A stretch of DNA of 64,000 bases from Pelodera strongyloides (taxonomy: Eukaryota > Nematoda > Chromadorea > Rhabditida > Rhabditidae): contig JAANDG010000499.1 in assembly GCA_036852015.1 (NCBI GenBank), forward strand, positions 1 to 64,000, written 5' to 3'. Below the pieces are notes generated by a model. The model searched no databases and was not told where the DNA came from. It was given only the letters and a program-made list of their open reading frames with translations. The stretch's first letter is position 1, and every line of letters starts with the position of its first letter. The position numbers and the translations under genes are program-made. This document shows, piece by piece, positions 35,342 through 58,209 of the stretch.

Positions 35342-38300
35342 ATGCAAGCACGTGAAGTGCAAAATTCCAACTCCAAGTTTTACAGTTTACCCAACGTTTC
35401 AAACGCAATAGGTAAGACATAGACCCTTATTCTACACCGCTTTTAGCTGTAGGTTAGAGGAGAGTGACAGCACAACAGCAACTGAGTTTGCCCGTGGAAG
35501 TGCGAGTGTTTTGTGCTTGTGTCCTAAGGAGACTTCGGCCTTTTCAGATACCCTTTGACTCGTCAGTTACTTCCTGTGGTTTGACAGTTACCTCAGGGAA
35601 TAGTCATGAACCATGATGTCCTTTGTCAAAGGAAATCATATGCAACGAAGAAACCACCAGTGTAAATCGGTATGCTGGAGTATAGCAATATGGATGATAC
35701 GGCAATTTCAAGAATTGTGTTAGGCTATACGTGATAGTCCCATGTCATGAGGTTTTTGAGCATGGAAGTAGAAAAGAAGCCAAAAGTTAGAAGAATCACC
35801 AAATCTCGCTTTCTGGCGTCACCTGCATTCGAACGTAATTATCTTATTATATAAAGTTGGGAGCTTTGTTTGTTTGTTTGTTTGTTTGATTGATTGTATG
35901 TTTGGATGATGTGCGTTACGCTCAGGAAGTAGGATTGGTTCAGTAGTTCATGTTCCCATGCACTGAGCCATCTCACATCCCGAGCGCCCCCCTCACAATA
36001 GATACGGAATGTGTGTGGTGTATCGTTCGGGCGCGGTGGCGCGCAGCTCATTTTAGGAAACAACGAACACTCACAACTCAAAGAACTACCAAATCACAAT
36101 CCTTGACAACTTTTTATGAAATACTTTTTTGTAATCACTTCGTAGTCTAATTTTTCATTTACTCATTTTACAAAGATTTAGTCGACATATTTTGCAACAA
36201 AGCATTGAGTAATTCTCTGCACATTTCCCTTATTTCCCATGAAACGAGCGTCCAATCATGAGCGATGTTTCGGTCGAACGAAAGAACATTCAACAGAATT
36301 TCTTAATTTCGCGTAGTCTTTGCTATATTATGGATAATACACGGTATCACCTGTAACGTTCTACGACATTCTTTAGTTTAATACAGTTAAGGAAAACATC
36401 TGTGAGAATTTTTTTAGGATTTGGGATTTTTTCTGCTTTATAGAGTCCAGCAAGTTGCAGACAATTTAGGATAAATATTGTCAACAGAATCTAAGTTCTA
36501 ACCCGTGTTTAATATTGGTATGGGTTTCAAAAAGAAAAATGAAGACTGTAGACTGCATAGGAATGTTTCCTCCTAACTTATATAGCCCAGCGAAACATTG
36601 CGGCGTATCAGCAGCCACGCGATATTAAGCTGCTTTTAGGCTTTGGCAATTTTTTCGATGTCCTAGAGTAGAGCAAGTTGCAGGCAATTTAGGAGGAAAA
36701 CAGTCAACAGAAACTATTAAGTTCTCTCCCCGTGTTTGTTATCGGTGTAGGTTCCAAAAGGAAAAATAACAAAACTGAAACCATTTCTTTTGTGAATGTT
36801 TGCTTCTAACTTATATAGCCCAGCGAAACATTTCGACGTATCAGCCAGGCACTTATTCCTTTTTTTATGATTTGGAATTTTTTCGATATTACTACAGAGT
36901 CCAGCAAGTTGCAGACAATTTAGGAGGAATATAGTCAACAGAAACTAATAAGTTCTCACCCATGGGTTTCAAAAGGAAAAGTGAGAGACAGGAGGCTCTT
37001 TGCATAGAAATGTTTCCTCCTAACTTATATAGCCTAGCGAAACATTGCGGCGTATCAGCCACGCGATATTAATAAGCTGCTTTTAGGCTTTGGCAATTTT
37101 TTCGATATCCTAGAGTAGAGCAAGTAGCACACAATTTAGGAGGTATACAGTCAACCGAAACTAAATTCTATCCCTGTGTTTGATGTCAGTGTAGGTTTCC
37201 AAAGGAAAAATAACAAAACTGAAACCACTTCCTTTGTGTAAATGTTTGCTTCTAACTTATATAGCCCAGCGAACTATTACTGCGTATCAACAACGCGCTT
37301 ATTCCTTTTTTAGGATTTGGAATTTTTTCGATATTATAGAGTCCAGCAAGTTGCAGACAATTTAGGAGGAATATAGTCAACGTCCTAAAATGGGCAAACC
37401 TATCCCCAGGAAACTATTCTTGCCAGAAAGAGTTGCTTCTACTTATAGATATAGCCCAGTGAAACATAACGACCATCAGCGAATATTGGAAAGACGCCTC
37501 AGGCGGCGGAAGCCGACTGGTTAATTAATAAAACAATAAAAATGGCTCGTGTAGATTTCATATTCTGATCCGATTTCTGCAAATCGGCGCATTCAAAGCC
37601 GGTGTAATACCTTCGTATTCTCCGTCCCGCTACCGTACATTTCGCCAGCGGCTGGAAACTCGCTGTGCAGCAAAAAAGTTGCCGCAAAGGACAGCGACGC
37701 GTGCTCATTAAAATCGCACCCTATTAACACTTTGTTGAGGCTGAACGCGTGGAAATACGATATGAGGGATTATCGTTGTAAGTGTTCAGAACAAATAGGA
37801 TGTGTTATACAAAGTTCACAGTTCACACTGGGGTAAAATCACGATATCGTTGGTGTGTACATAGATAGCATGTACCATTTGATTCGTTGAATCATGAAAA
37901 AAAACAATGATTTTCAAAGCCGATGTACTGTGACTGTGACAAATACAATACATTCATAAAGTAACTGCAATGAAAAAAGTTGCAACAGAGGCCGTATTCA
38001 CCACTCTAGGGTAAAATTTCTCTAGAGACAACTTGTCTCTAGAGAGGATTTACCCCTCTCTTTGGAGAAAATTTACCTATGTCCGAACTGCAAACGTATT
38101 CACGTGGAATTTAGCATATGGAGAATTTTTGACTAGAGATCTCATTGACTAGAGATCTCATGACTAGAGATCTAGAGACCTCTGCTCGGATCTCATTAAA
38201 AAATCTGAATGCCCACTATGGAAATCAACTATTTACTACCATCCAAAATTTTTATGGACTTCATAGTCTTATATTGATTTACTCCTTCCAATTAAAAGCT

Positions 38301-40326
38301 TTTGCTTTGTAAAGCATGTCTTTCGGAATTTAATACCATCATACTTCGATAAAAGGAAACCATTTGAGCACTTCATTCTCGTGAGCCTCCTCCTTTAAAG
38401 GGACGCGGTCACCGTTTTGGCCCTTATGTATACTTTGTGTTTTTATTATCTTCATAAATTATAACGCATAGTGTTGGGAAAATGTTTTGCAAGAAATGCA
38501 GCAACAGCGAGTAAAACGATGACGAAAAATTTTGTTCTCGCACCAATACGCACCGTAACCCTAGTAATTGTCCAGCATATGGCCATGCTGATAATGACTC
38601 GACGAATGTTATTCCACTAATTAATCGGTAGAATACCTCGAGGGCTTTATAACATTTGGTTTTCAATGGCTAACTGTGGACCTTGGATCGCACGCAACTT
38701 TTTTAAGCAATGAATTTCTCGCTGGAACAGCGTTTTTCGTCGGATTTTTTCCAACACTATGTTTTTCATACTGTGCAGTTAATAAAATCACATAGTATAC
38801 ATAAGGGTCAAAACGGTGACCGCGTCCCTTTAAGTAATCTTTCCTGGAAATTCTTTCAACTCGTAAAAGTGAAATAGTGATTTCGTGATGATGAAAGAGG
38901 AAGCGTTTTGTCGGTAGAGCCGCCCTCCTTCTATATGGCTTTTACAGAATTGAATCAGCTCTGTTTCGGTGGAAGAGCATACATCTCCATTTTCTTTAAA
39001 AAAAATGTTCTATATGATTGTTCACTCGGAAAAATGTGTAACCAACCCACCTACAGTACTCCACCACCTTATCGGGGACCATTATCTAATTGGGTAAATA
39101 CAATCATTACGGTTTAGACTTGGAGAATATACGACGGGTCGCAAATCATCAAAAGTTTTCTCTCGTATGACAACAGGTTGATCTGATAATTACTTGAGGG
39201 AGTTTAATTGCTTTGGTTTTGTCAGTCTAACTCCTGCCACCGGCACCCACAGACACAATTACGATAGGATCAATGCCTATGGGCACTCTGACCGAGGCAA
39301 ATTTTATTATTGAATTAATGGATGGGGTCGAAGTGATTAATAGGAAACGAAAGCAAATATTAACTTGCGAAGATTGGAAAGAAGTATAGTTACAGACGAA
39401 TAAGCAACGGTCCAGATCCCTCTGAATAAAAAAGAATTTCGCTCCACCGATATATCTTCAAATCGTATAAATATTTCAAGAAATCGCCTTTTTTGCCTCC
39501 ACCAGAATTCTCCAGAAGTTCTACCTTCTTGTTTGTCATTCAATGTGAACGTTACAACTTGTGATAGGTTGGTAAAAAGATTCTTCCACTATTGGCAAAG
39601 ACAAGTTGTAAGTTGAATGATTCGATGTTTTCGAACACGTACGGAGGATGTGGTAGCATACCCCGATGTTAATGTTAGGATGTAAGTTGGATGTTACTAG
39701 ACTTCTAAGGATTTGAGTTGCAGGGCATTTATTGAAAATATGCCACAATTTTAGGTTACTGAGTGCTGTAAGTTCTATCACGTTCCTTAGCTTACGATGT
39801 AGGTTGCACGATCTTATAAGTTAGGAGGCTCATATTTTTATTGTCGCTCATAAATATCTCTTCGTGTGTGTTTGTTACCTCACCATCCAGTCCAGTGTCC
39901 GAAGTCAAGGTTGTACGACCACAAAATACATGCCTCGGGTAAGGTTGTGCCCTAACTAACTTTTTCATAACACATATACCTCTCCAACATCACAACGGGT
40001 ATTTTAATTTACAATCTAATGGCCACCGAGAACATTACCACTATTTATAGCGGGGCTGATTCCTGGGTGTTACGACTGTTTTAGTTTGCTGATAGCATCG
40101 CTCTGGAGTAGTGGTGAGGTGGTCTAGCGATTTTATGGGAAACTTGCAGGGACTCGAGAGTAAAATCTTTATTAAATATCATGTACTTATCAAGAAAAAC
40201 CGGCACGATCATTGGTCCATGTACATATACCAACCTAGAACTCATTTTTATTGGTCTGTCTCAAAATCATTTTGGAAAGAGGAACCACGAAGGAATATGT
40301 ATTATTGTAAGGGTTGTGCTCGCTGA
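35342..40326 (+). CDS. Three-exon orphan gene, 140 residues
   Basis: I do not recognise this protein. Exon 35342-35411 starts at ATG, reads MQAREVQNSNSKFYSLPNVS and three more residues, and ends at a consensus donor (ATAG|GTAAGA) in phase 1. Exon 38918-39093 follows a GTCGGTAG acceptor, completes the split Glu codon, contains FTELNQLCFGGRAYISIFFK and CNQPTYSTPPPYRGPLSNW, and ends at TGG|GTAAAT in phase 0. Exon 40150-40326 follows ACTTGCAG, includes HVLIKKNRHDHWSMYIYQPR and WKEEPRRNMYYCKGCAR, and stops at TGA 40324-40326. The product is basic, rich in aromatic residues and cysteine, with no signal peptide or membrane helix. All three junction phases agree. The 3.5-kb first intron contains the 222-bp tandem array and two adjacent TTAA elements. 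Confidence 0.6.
36385..37480. repeat. Alternating roughly 222-bp tandem array, about five units
   Basis: The landmark ACAATTTAGGAGGA-TA-AGTCAAC recurs near 36462, 36685, 36912, 37131 and 37357, a period of about 218-228 bases. Units 2 and 4 share GGCTTTGGCAATTTTTTCGAT and GAGTAGAGCAAG, while units 3 and 5 share GGATTTGGAATTTTTTCGAT and GAGTCCAGCAAG. The array is therefore built of about 445-bp dimers. It lies in the first intron of the three-exon orphan gene. Confidence 0.85.
38208..38398. repeat. Half copy of the GAGCCTCCTCCTTTAA element
   Basis: This segment is nearly identical to 58447-58635, the right half of a complete TTAA element. It ends at the very TTAA (38395-38398) where the next element begins. 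Its left half is missing and is replaced by short CTAGAGATCTC repeats around 38125-38180. Confidence 0.8.
38395..38832. mobile_element. TTAA-flanked MITE, GGGACGCGGTCACCG family
   Basis: The left end TTAAAGGGACGCGGTCACCG and right end CGGTGACCGCGTCCCTTTAA are perfect inverted copies bounded by TTAA. Pairing continues with TTTTGGCCCTTATGTATACT against AGTATACATAAGGGTCAAAA. It abuts the half element at 38208-38398 with a shared TTAA. No coding capacity. Confidence 0.9.
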
Positions 40327-42192
40327 ATGAATGTCAGATATTTATTCCATTTGTACCGTCGACGCATGTCACAAACGATGAACGAAAAATTTACAAGTCA
40401 AGACGTTGCACAACGCGTACATGACAGCGGGCGAGAGATCGAACCTTAGATGTTGCCCAATAAAATCCTGGAATTGCGGCGGAGGTTACGAGGGTTGAAG
40501 GTCGAAGGGTGATTCAGATGTGCTTCCTTATTGATTGATTGATGTGGTATAATTACGTTCATTTTATGATTTCCCACTAAATGAATTGAGCTCTGTCTCT
40601 GTGTTCTAAGCGACTTGCAATTCTATATTTACGCATTGGGCACTTGTATTCGGTAAGCACTATTTCTTACCACGCTAGGCAATGGAGCGAAATGGACGCA
40701 GGCTTATCATGTATAAAGTGTATCATCATTGGGATGTAGATAATATTCTGAAATACGCAAATATGTATAAACATCTTGAAAGGAGTTCCTCGAAATAAAA
40801 TAATCGTCCGTGGTTGCTACCCATTAAAGAAAGCATGCTATTACTGACAAGAAAATAAACATGGCCAATATGATCAGTCAAAAACTATGCCGTACATGAT
40901 CCAGCGGTAAGTCTTAAAGGGAGAGGCCCACGAGAAAAAGGTGTTTCTTAATTTACTTGAACAGAATGTCCGGAATTTCAGAAATATTACTGTGAAAACC
41001 GCATTTCTTTACCCCCAGAACTCGCAGAGATATTTCACGACAAATAGTTCGGCCAGTTACCGTAGTCACAAAGGTTTAAATACGTTTTTACGGTTTATAT
41101 CCACTCGTTGACATTCTTTCCCTACATAATGATTGTTAAACGAATGAAGAACGTTCCTACCATTATAACAAAGCTTTTTCAATACTTTAAACCCCTAAAA
41201 GCGCAAATATTGATTCTGACTACGGTACCTGGCCGAACAGTTTGCCGAGGAATAACTCCGCGAGTTCTGGGCCTAAATAAATGCGGTTTTTACAGTAATA
41301 TTTCTGAAATTTCGGACATTCTTTTCAAGTAAACTGAGGAAACCTTTTTTCTCGTGGGCCTCTCCCTTTAACTAGTAACGTAACCCGCCGGTTTACAGTC
41401 AACGGTGGCGACAGGTAGCGGTAGCGTAACTCTTTCCGCCAAATTGCAAAAAGGGTGCCGCCGATAATTGTTGGGGATATATTAGAGTGACGGTTAGAGG
41501 GTGATGATAACCATCTATAAAGTTAAGAGGTCGTGTTTACCTTTGAGGACTCTGAGAAAAATATGGATCTTTGAGGCTGAGGGATATATAAGGAAAGATT
41601 TTGATGTGAAAAAGTGCACGGTAGGCAGAAATTTTCATAAAACTAAAAGTCTAGTAATCACGAATTTATTCCATTCAAACGAAAAATGCACCTTATGAAC
41701 CCGTGTCTAAACTGTAAACAACATTTATATGTCATAAGATAAAAGCATTAAAAAAATTTGTCTTCCTTTGTTATCTGTACGATTACAACTAGTTATTAGT
41801 TGGTCACTTGTATAAAGTTCGACGATTAAACCATACGCAAAATTACGGAATGGATTAAAAAGATCATTTAGTACATATATGTATGTATAGAAACTCCCCA
41901 AACTCATGGATAGATTTGCGTCATAATAATAAGGACTACGCAATTATTACTAAAATCGTCAGCAAATATTCATGGCATCATGGCATCAAGCCTTTCATAT
42001 TTTCGATTCCTTCCCGCAGCATACTTCGACTTTGACGGCGTCTACTTCCAGCTGAAGAGTATAGAATAAATTTGCATATTGTAAATAAAATACAGCAATA
42101 TAAGGCCGTCAAATAGAGGTACGCCACTCGCCACTGACAAAACTCTGGTGGTGCGCGGCGAGCTCGCCATATCTTCGCCAAGTGCTTGCTTT
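40327..42192. other. Intergenic stretch between orphan gene and galectin-like gene
   Basis: The genes on either side converge here. The main content is the MITE at 40914-41371. A - strand frame at 41725-41943 is open and tyrosine-rich, but I found no matching exon. Near 42115-42185 the word GTGGTGCGCGGCGAGCTCGCC belongs to a dispersed GC-rich repeat also seen near 7045. Confidence 0.35.
40914..41371. mobile_element. TTAA-flanked MITE, GGGAGAGGCCCACGAG family
   Basis: The left end TTAAAGGGAGAGGCCCACGA and right end TCGTGGGCCTCTCCCTTTAA are perfect inverted copies. Long inner arms (GAATGTCCGGAATTTCAGAA against TTCTGAAATTTCGGACATTC) pair as well. Bounded by TTAA, with no coding capacity. Confidence 0.9.
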
Positions 42193-44832
42193 CTACGTAA
42201 TTTGAGAGTAGGTGGAGCGGTACAACACAATAAGACACATAAGAACAAACGCACAACTGCTAATTTCCGTCACGTTAACGTCTCCAGACACTTCGATCCT
42301 CTCAACTTCACTCAATTTGTAACTGATATCCATCCAAGTTAAGGGCACGTCGTCGATGGAAATCTAAACACCGAAAATCACATAACTCTTTAGCATACCT
42401 CTCGCCGCGCACTCACGTTTAACCCTGTGATTGATCCACATTTTGGTAGCTCGCATCAAGTACTTTTATGCGGCACGAATTTCCATGTTATGTTTGCACA
42501 ATACTGACAAAACTCGCGTCACACGCGTGGTACGCGGCAACATTCCCGCGCGTGTACATTCTTTGCAGACGCACAAATTCGTATATGGACATTTTAAGTC
42601 GATTGTTTATCACCTTGCATAAAAGTTATACAATCCAGATTTAAAAAAAAATTAATGTTCCCACCTCTGTTAGCTCGTCTTTTTGTTTGACACTAATCCG
42701 ATGCAAGCTATTTGGATGTATTTTCCCATTATTCTGGAAAGTCTTATCTGCTTCACAGCTATCGTCGGACGATATTCGCAATTTATCATCAGCAAAAAAC
42801 ACCTCCAATTCCACGAATTTTCGTCCGTCATGGAAAAAAGATATCCGGACACATCTGAAAGTTAAAATTAATAACCACAACTTTCAAACTCGTTAGAAAT
42901 AATTATTTATTCTAAGAATATTGAGAGTTGCACAAATCCATCACTAAAAAAGTGTGAAAAATTAATATGGAACTACGTATGTGAGAATAATAGTAGAATT
43001 GGTTTTCATGGCTTAGGCCTGACCGTGTAATACGTAGCCTAATAATGGAAATTAAAATACCTCCTCACTCACCTGGTCGGTCCAATAAATGGAGTAAACT
43101 TGACAGCGAGTACGGCAAAATTTGAAATAGAACGTACTCTTACGGAGCATGGCATATTCTAAAAGACATCGTGAGGTGCGTGTGTGAACGAAACCAAATA
43201 TTTAGGAAATTAGGCCATGATGCTAAGTTCAACCAGAAGTAGATTTGAAAACGGTGCGGATATGCTGTTATTATTTTCAAAATCTGCAATATATGTGGTG
43301 GAAATAGTACATTTGTATAATTCATAATTATAACAATATTGAAAAAGAGAACAAAAAACGCATATAAACTCGTTACTCGATTTCAGTAAAACAAAAAGTT
43401 TTCAATAAATAAATTTAAAACCAACCGGTTCCTTGGCAATAATATCTCGAAATGCATGGCTGACTGCATATGTGGCCGAATTTCGGCGTTTCGGAGTCGA
43501 GAGTTCGGCCATACTGACCGAGAGAAAGTTCTTTATCATCCTCCTATCATTTGATATTTATAAAGTCGGAAATCAATAAATATAGGCGGAGTTTCACTTT
43601 TAATTGATAGTGATCCTGAAATGTAATCCACACAGTGAATAATCAGCCGATTGATTACATCAGTGACAGTTTATATGGCGCAGGTTGGGATCCTATTACA
43701 TAACGAAAATTAATCAACAATACACTGTAGGACTACACAGGGAAACTGAATAATTGCCGAACCCACAGTAAAACCGGCGCTGGTCCGTCACCAAGCGGTT
43801 TTCACCGAAAAAAAAAACATTTGGTGGCTGGTTAGTGACCAGTTGGTGGCCAGTTGATGACGGTTTTCGATGAAAATGAGTCACGAAGTGGTCACCAAAC
43901 GGGCTGACCCACGAAAAAAACCAGTGAACCGTCATAACCCATTTCATATGTATAGAGTAAACTATAATTTAAACGGCAGAAAGTAAACTACGGAAATTTT
44001 GCAAAGAGAATGCACTTCCTAACGTTGTCTTTTTGAGAGGCACTCGAAACTTGAAAACAAACACACGGAAGAATTGATTTCTCACAGAAAAATGATTACC
44101 ATTCTCGTTGCCAACAAAACAATAAGGTAAGCAAGACGCTGTCAAAATTGCCATATTAAATTATTTTTAAGTTTATTACTATTGACAATATAATTATTGT
44201 TGTTGCAATAATCTAACAGCTGTAAAGTAAAGTAAGAAATACATACGGGTGCTTTATTTTTGTCCACTTTCTTATCTACGGCAAACAAGCAGTGAATCAT
44301 CCCCGACAATTCGTTCAGAAAAAGAGTAAAATACCTAAAGCCGTGAAAAATCAAACTGTCAATGAATAGATTTTATGCAAGATCGCAACTCGTCGATGTT
44401 TGCATAGCTAAACGTTAAACTTTCTTTACATTGTACTAGTAATAGTACAGAAATATCAAAATTTTACAAAAAAAAGGAAAATAAATTCTATAAAATTTGA
44501 GCATAGTGCCGTTCATTGTTTTCGCATTACCGGATAAAGTTGAGCAAGGAAAATATATTTGAGCAACAAAATAAGGAGTGAGCTTACGATCAATTGTCAA
44601 ACCACCAACACTTGATACTTCTTGAGGTAGAAAACCGGATTCCGAATCACCGGCTCTCTCTCTCTCCCTGTGGACTCCGTTCTGTCCTTCTGCTCTATAT
44701 CACTCTTCTTCTTACCTAACAATATGTGCGTTCGCGTGCAAGCGGCAAAAGTTGGCGGGAAGGATTGTAAGCCTAACATATGCCGCACCTTTTTGCACGC
44801 CACAATGCCGCCAAATGCGCGCAGGCCTGCAT
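42193..44832 (-). CDS. Divergent galectin-like protein with C-terminal hydrophobic segment, five exons
   Basis: Exons: 44832-44789, 44334-44247, 43158-43073, 42854-42665 and 42363-42193 (stop TAG). Every junction agrees in phase, with good donors (CCC|GTATGT, CAG|GTGAGT), giving 192 residues. The last two exons read like the C-terminal half of a galectin carbohydrate-recognition fold. A beta-strand pattern HRISVKQKDELTEISIDDV leads to the closing motif KLSEVERIEVSGDVNVTEIS, comparable to the final strands of galectins. The sugar-binding residues of classical galectins (the HxNPR and WxxE/R positions) are not evident, so lectin activity is doubtful. After the fold there is a short hydrophobic run (CAFVLMCLIVLY) that could be a membrane anchor. 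The fold assignment is an inference from pattern only. The gene structure is better supported than the name. The first exon is the least certain part. Confidence 0.5.
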
Positions 44833-46024
44833 CCCAACTTGCGAAGACACAATTCAGTTAGTAAGTCCTCCACAAAAAGGTAACAACTTTTATTTTCAAT
44901 ATTTCTCAACTATGAAACAGGTTTCTCTTCTGAAAACTCAGAAAACGAAATCAAAACGGGAAAAATTAGACTAGTTAGTCTCCAAATATATACGTGTATG
45001 ATTATTACTGTCGGTTATTAAAATCGGAAAATGATAAAATATAAAAATCAAATCAGCTGACGCGTGGCAGTTCAATAGACTGTTTTGACTTTACTAAACT
45101 AAAAGAAAACCGGAATAGGCCCCTAGTTTAGTAATTTCCACCAAGCGCTTGCAACTTTAATTACAACTATTCCTCACCACCTAGAAGTCTATTCCCTTTC
45201 CCTTCAATACATAAATAATAAAAGCATAAAGAAGGCATCAAGGGTACACGGGATATTTATGATAGCGAGGTCCGATGGATGTCACAATCAAAAAGATTAA
45301 TATTGGAGATAATGCTGCAGATATTAATGGGTTTTAAGGGAAAATCGATGCTCATATAACGGGACTTTTTTCACTAAAGGAAATTTCACTAAACTTGTAC
45401 ATCGTCTAACAAACGCATGGCGCCTAGACACACAACTAGAGACAAACCAAAGACTCAACTGAAACTCAACTCCACTAAAATTATAGTGTGCATGAATATA
45501 AATAACTAATACTGATGTCTAACTAATATGATATTAAAACTATATTCACATGTATTTTGATAAAGATTGAGTGAGCAATGTTTGATTTTTGATAAAAAAA
45601 ATATTGATTCGGTTATTATGAAACAAAAAGGACAGTGTTAATTCCAGCTGAAGAATAAAATTGGATCATAAAATCGAGAACAAAGCAAAAATCGATAGAC
45701 AGTAAAACCCGTAATGGAAAAATAACAAAATCAGACAATTTCTACACAGAAAAAGAAGGCACTTTCGTTATAAAATTCAACACATAGATTCGATTTCGAT
45801 AATGATTCGAGGCATCTCTTATTGCCGAGATTGTTCCAACTAACGGGAGATTAATGGATTAATAATATGGATTTTATCAGGAGCGGACAAGCTTCATATA
45901 CATGGTCCGTGAATACAAGCGTCCGATAGAAGTGGCATAAACTTTGTAATTTGTTTGGTTTATACGGCCACAACGGTGTCGGATACTTGGATTGTATATA
46001 ATCACTATGTCATGAACCCCTAAT
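44833..46024. other. Intergenic stretch between EFA6/PSD and galectin-like gene
   Basis: AT-rich sequence downstream of the EFA6/PSD stop codon and upstream of the galectin-like start. It should contain the EFA6/PSD 3' UTR. I saw no clear AATAAA on the - strand close to the stop. No coding exon is supported. Confidence 0.35.
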
Positions 46025-56666
<10,642 letters not shown>

Positions 56667-56877
56667 ACTTCACTTTTCAAACGGAATGGAAAAATGGGGG
56701 AAAATTGAAAAAGAAATAAATAAGACGAATATCTCCCCGTTTAGAAACGAGCACCCGTCGAGAACGCCAGCTTGATCCTGCAAATGTACTGTACATTAAA
56801 TATATAAACACATTAAAAATAAAGCCTCGGCTCGAGTACAGTAGCGCCAAGGGCAAAACAGTAAACACAGAATAGAG

Positions 56878-56886
56878 AAAAAAAAA

Positions 56887-56949
<63 letters not shown>

Positions 56950-56958
56950 AAAAAAAAG
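56878..56958. repeat. Long poly(A) tract
   Basis: About 80 bases that are almost pure A, including an uninterrupted stretch of more than 55. It lies about 220 bases upstream of the short-form EFA6/PSD start. A retroposed-element tail is one explanation, but no body of a SINE is recognised on its 5' side. Assembly or polymerase slippage is another. Confidence 0.85.
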
Positions 56959-57500
56959 AGAGGAAACAGTATCAAAGATAATAAAAAGCGAACGGGATTG
57001 CTTAGGTTTAGTGTTTTAAATAATTGGCTGTGTACCGTATAACCAAACCGGTTGCACATAAAAATAACAATGGACAAAACAATCAACTTCCATTTATGGT
57101 ATCGGTATGCTACGTACGAGTCTCAGGCTCAGGAGCTAATAATTTGAACCAATTTCTGAATAACAATAATACTTTTCTACAAATCCAAATGCGTATCATC
57201 TGCATTTTCAACAATAACTATAAGACAACGACAAGACCAATTCGTGTATGTTATTATGAGCAACTACGAAAAGGAGACGATTCGTTTTTTGTGTACATCA
57301 CAAACTAAAAACAATCGTAAACAAAATTGATACACATGAATCATGTCGAAAAAACCATCTTCATTACACACATTTTCTGTTACTGGTCTGGCCAACGAAA
57401 AACAACAAGTAACAAATATCTCAAATCTCAAAAAGCATAACTATTTTCTTAAGCATACTGATACTGATACTGAATCTTCAAAAAAATAACTTACGCTTAC

Positions 57501-57538
57501 GAAGTCACATCGGAGAAATGTGGTTCCGTTAAAAGTGC
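57501..57538 (-). CDS. PSD: Candidate alternative EFA6/PSD 5' coding exon
   Basis: Acceptor CATTTTCTCGGCACAG precedes position 57538 and the donor TTC|GTAAGC follows 57501. A second donor lies six bases further (AGC|GTAAGT). In the only frame without a stop it reads TFNGTTFLRCDF after a split Gly codon and ends in phase 0, which matches the EFA6/PSD exon starting at 56379. Confidence 0.45.
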
Positions 57539-57822
57539 CTGTGCCGAGAAAATGTTAGAAAGAAAACCAAAGGGAAAAATCGAAAACGCAGGCGAATAAT
57601 ATTATTGAGCAAATTAGCAACGAAAAAAGCGAGCAATTTATTAAAGTGGGACGTTAGTTCAATTGGACATCAGTCTTCCCACTTCTCATAATCAAAATAA
57701 AGTAGGCGAATCCCTCACCCTCTATATAAACCGTTCGCCGATGACACAAAAAGATGTGACAGTGAAAGAGAGATCTTTGGATCTTTCCTAGTCCGCTTCA
57801 GTGTGAAACGTCCCTAGCAAAT

Positions 57823-57864
57823 CATCGTCACTACTATCATGGATAGTACATAGTAGTGACGATG
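57823..57864. repeat. Short perfect hairpin
   Basis: CATCGTCACTACTA at 57823-57836 pairs perfectly with TAGTAGTGACGATG at 57851-57864 around a 14-base centre that contains a smaller ACTATC/GATAGT pair. It is not flanked by TTAA. Confidence 0.8.
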
Positions 57865-58209
57865 CAGTTAATAGTTGATAGCAAAAAAGTTAGGTATTGA
57901 AAGGGCGTCTTGAAGCCTACCTTACTATGAGCTATTTGTTGGTTGGTGAGAGCAAAACGGTTCATATGGATTGTGCGTGCGCTGCACAGAACATCAGAAC
58001 TCGCCGAAAGATTATGTATGTGTTGCGCTCGAACTCGACCGTGATACACAAGATATACAGAGATGGGTGCTCACAATGGAAAAGACGGCAACAAACTAAA
58101 CAAATAGCCACTAGCCAATTTCGTTCGCTGACGCTGACTTTTAAAATCGAAAAAAGCAAACAAATCATTGGGCAGTCACTACAATACAGTACAGTACATC
58201 GGATGACAT

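Noticed and set aside
39390..39781. Several - strand open frames that each look weakly protein-like
   Set aside because: Three different frames look equally plausible, none has paired splice sites, and AT-rich sequence produces such frames by chance.
42148..42342. + strand open frame over the last galectin-like exon
   Set aside because: It is the shadow of the - strand exon, which has a matching acceptor, phase and stop.
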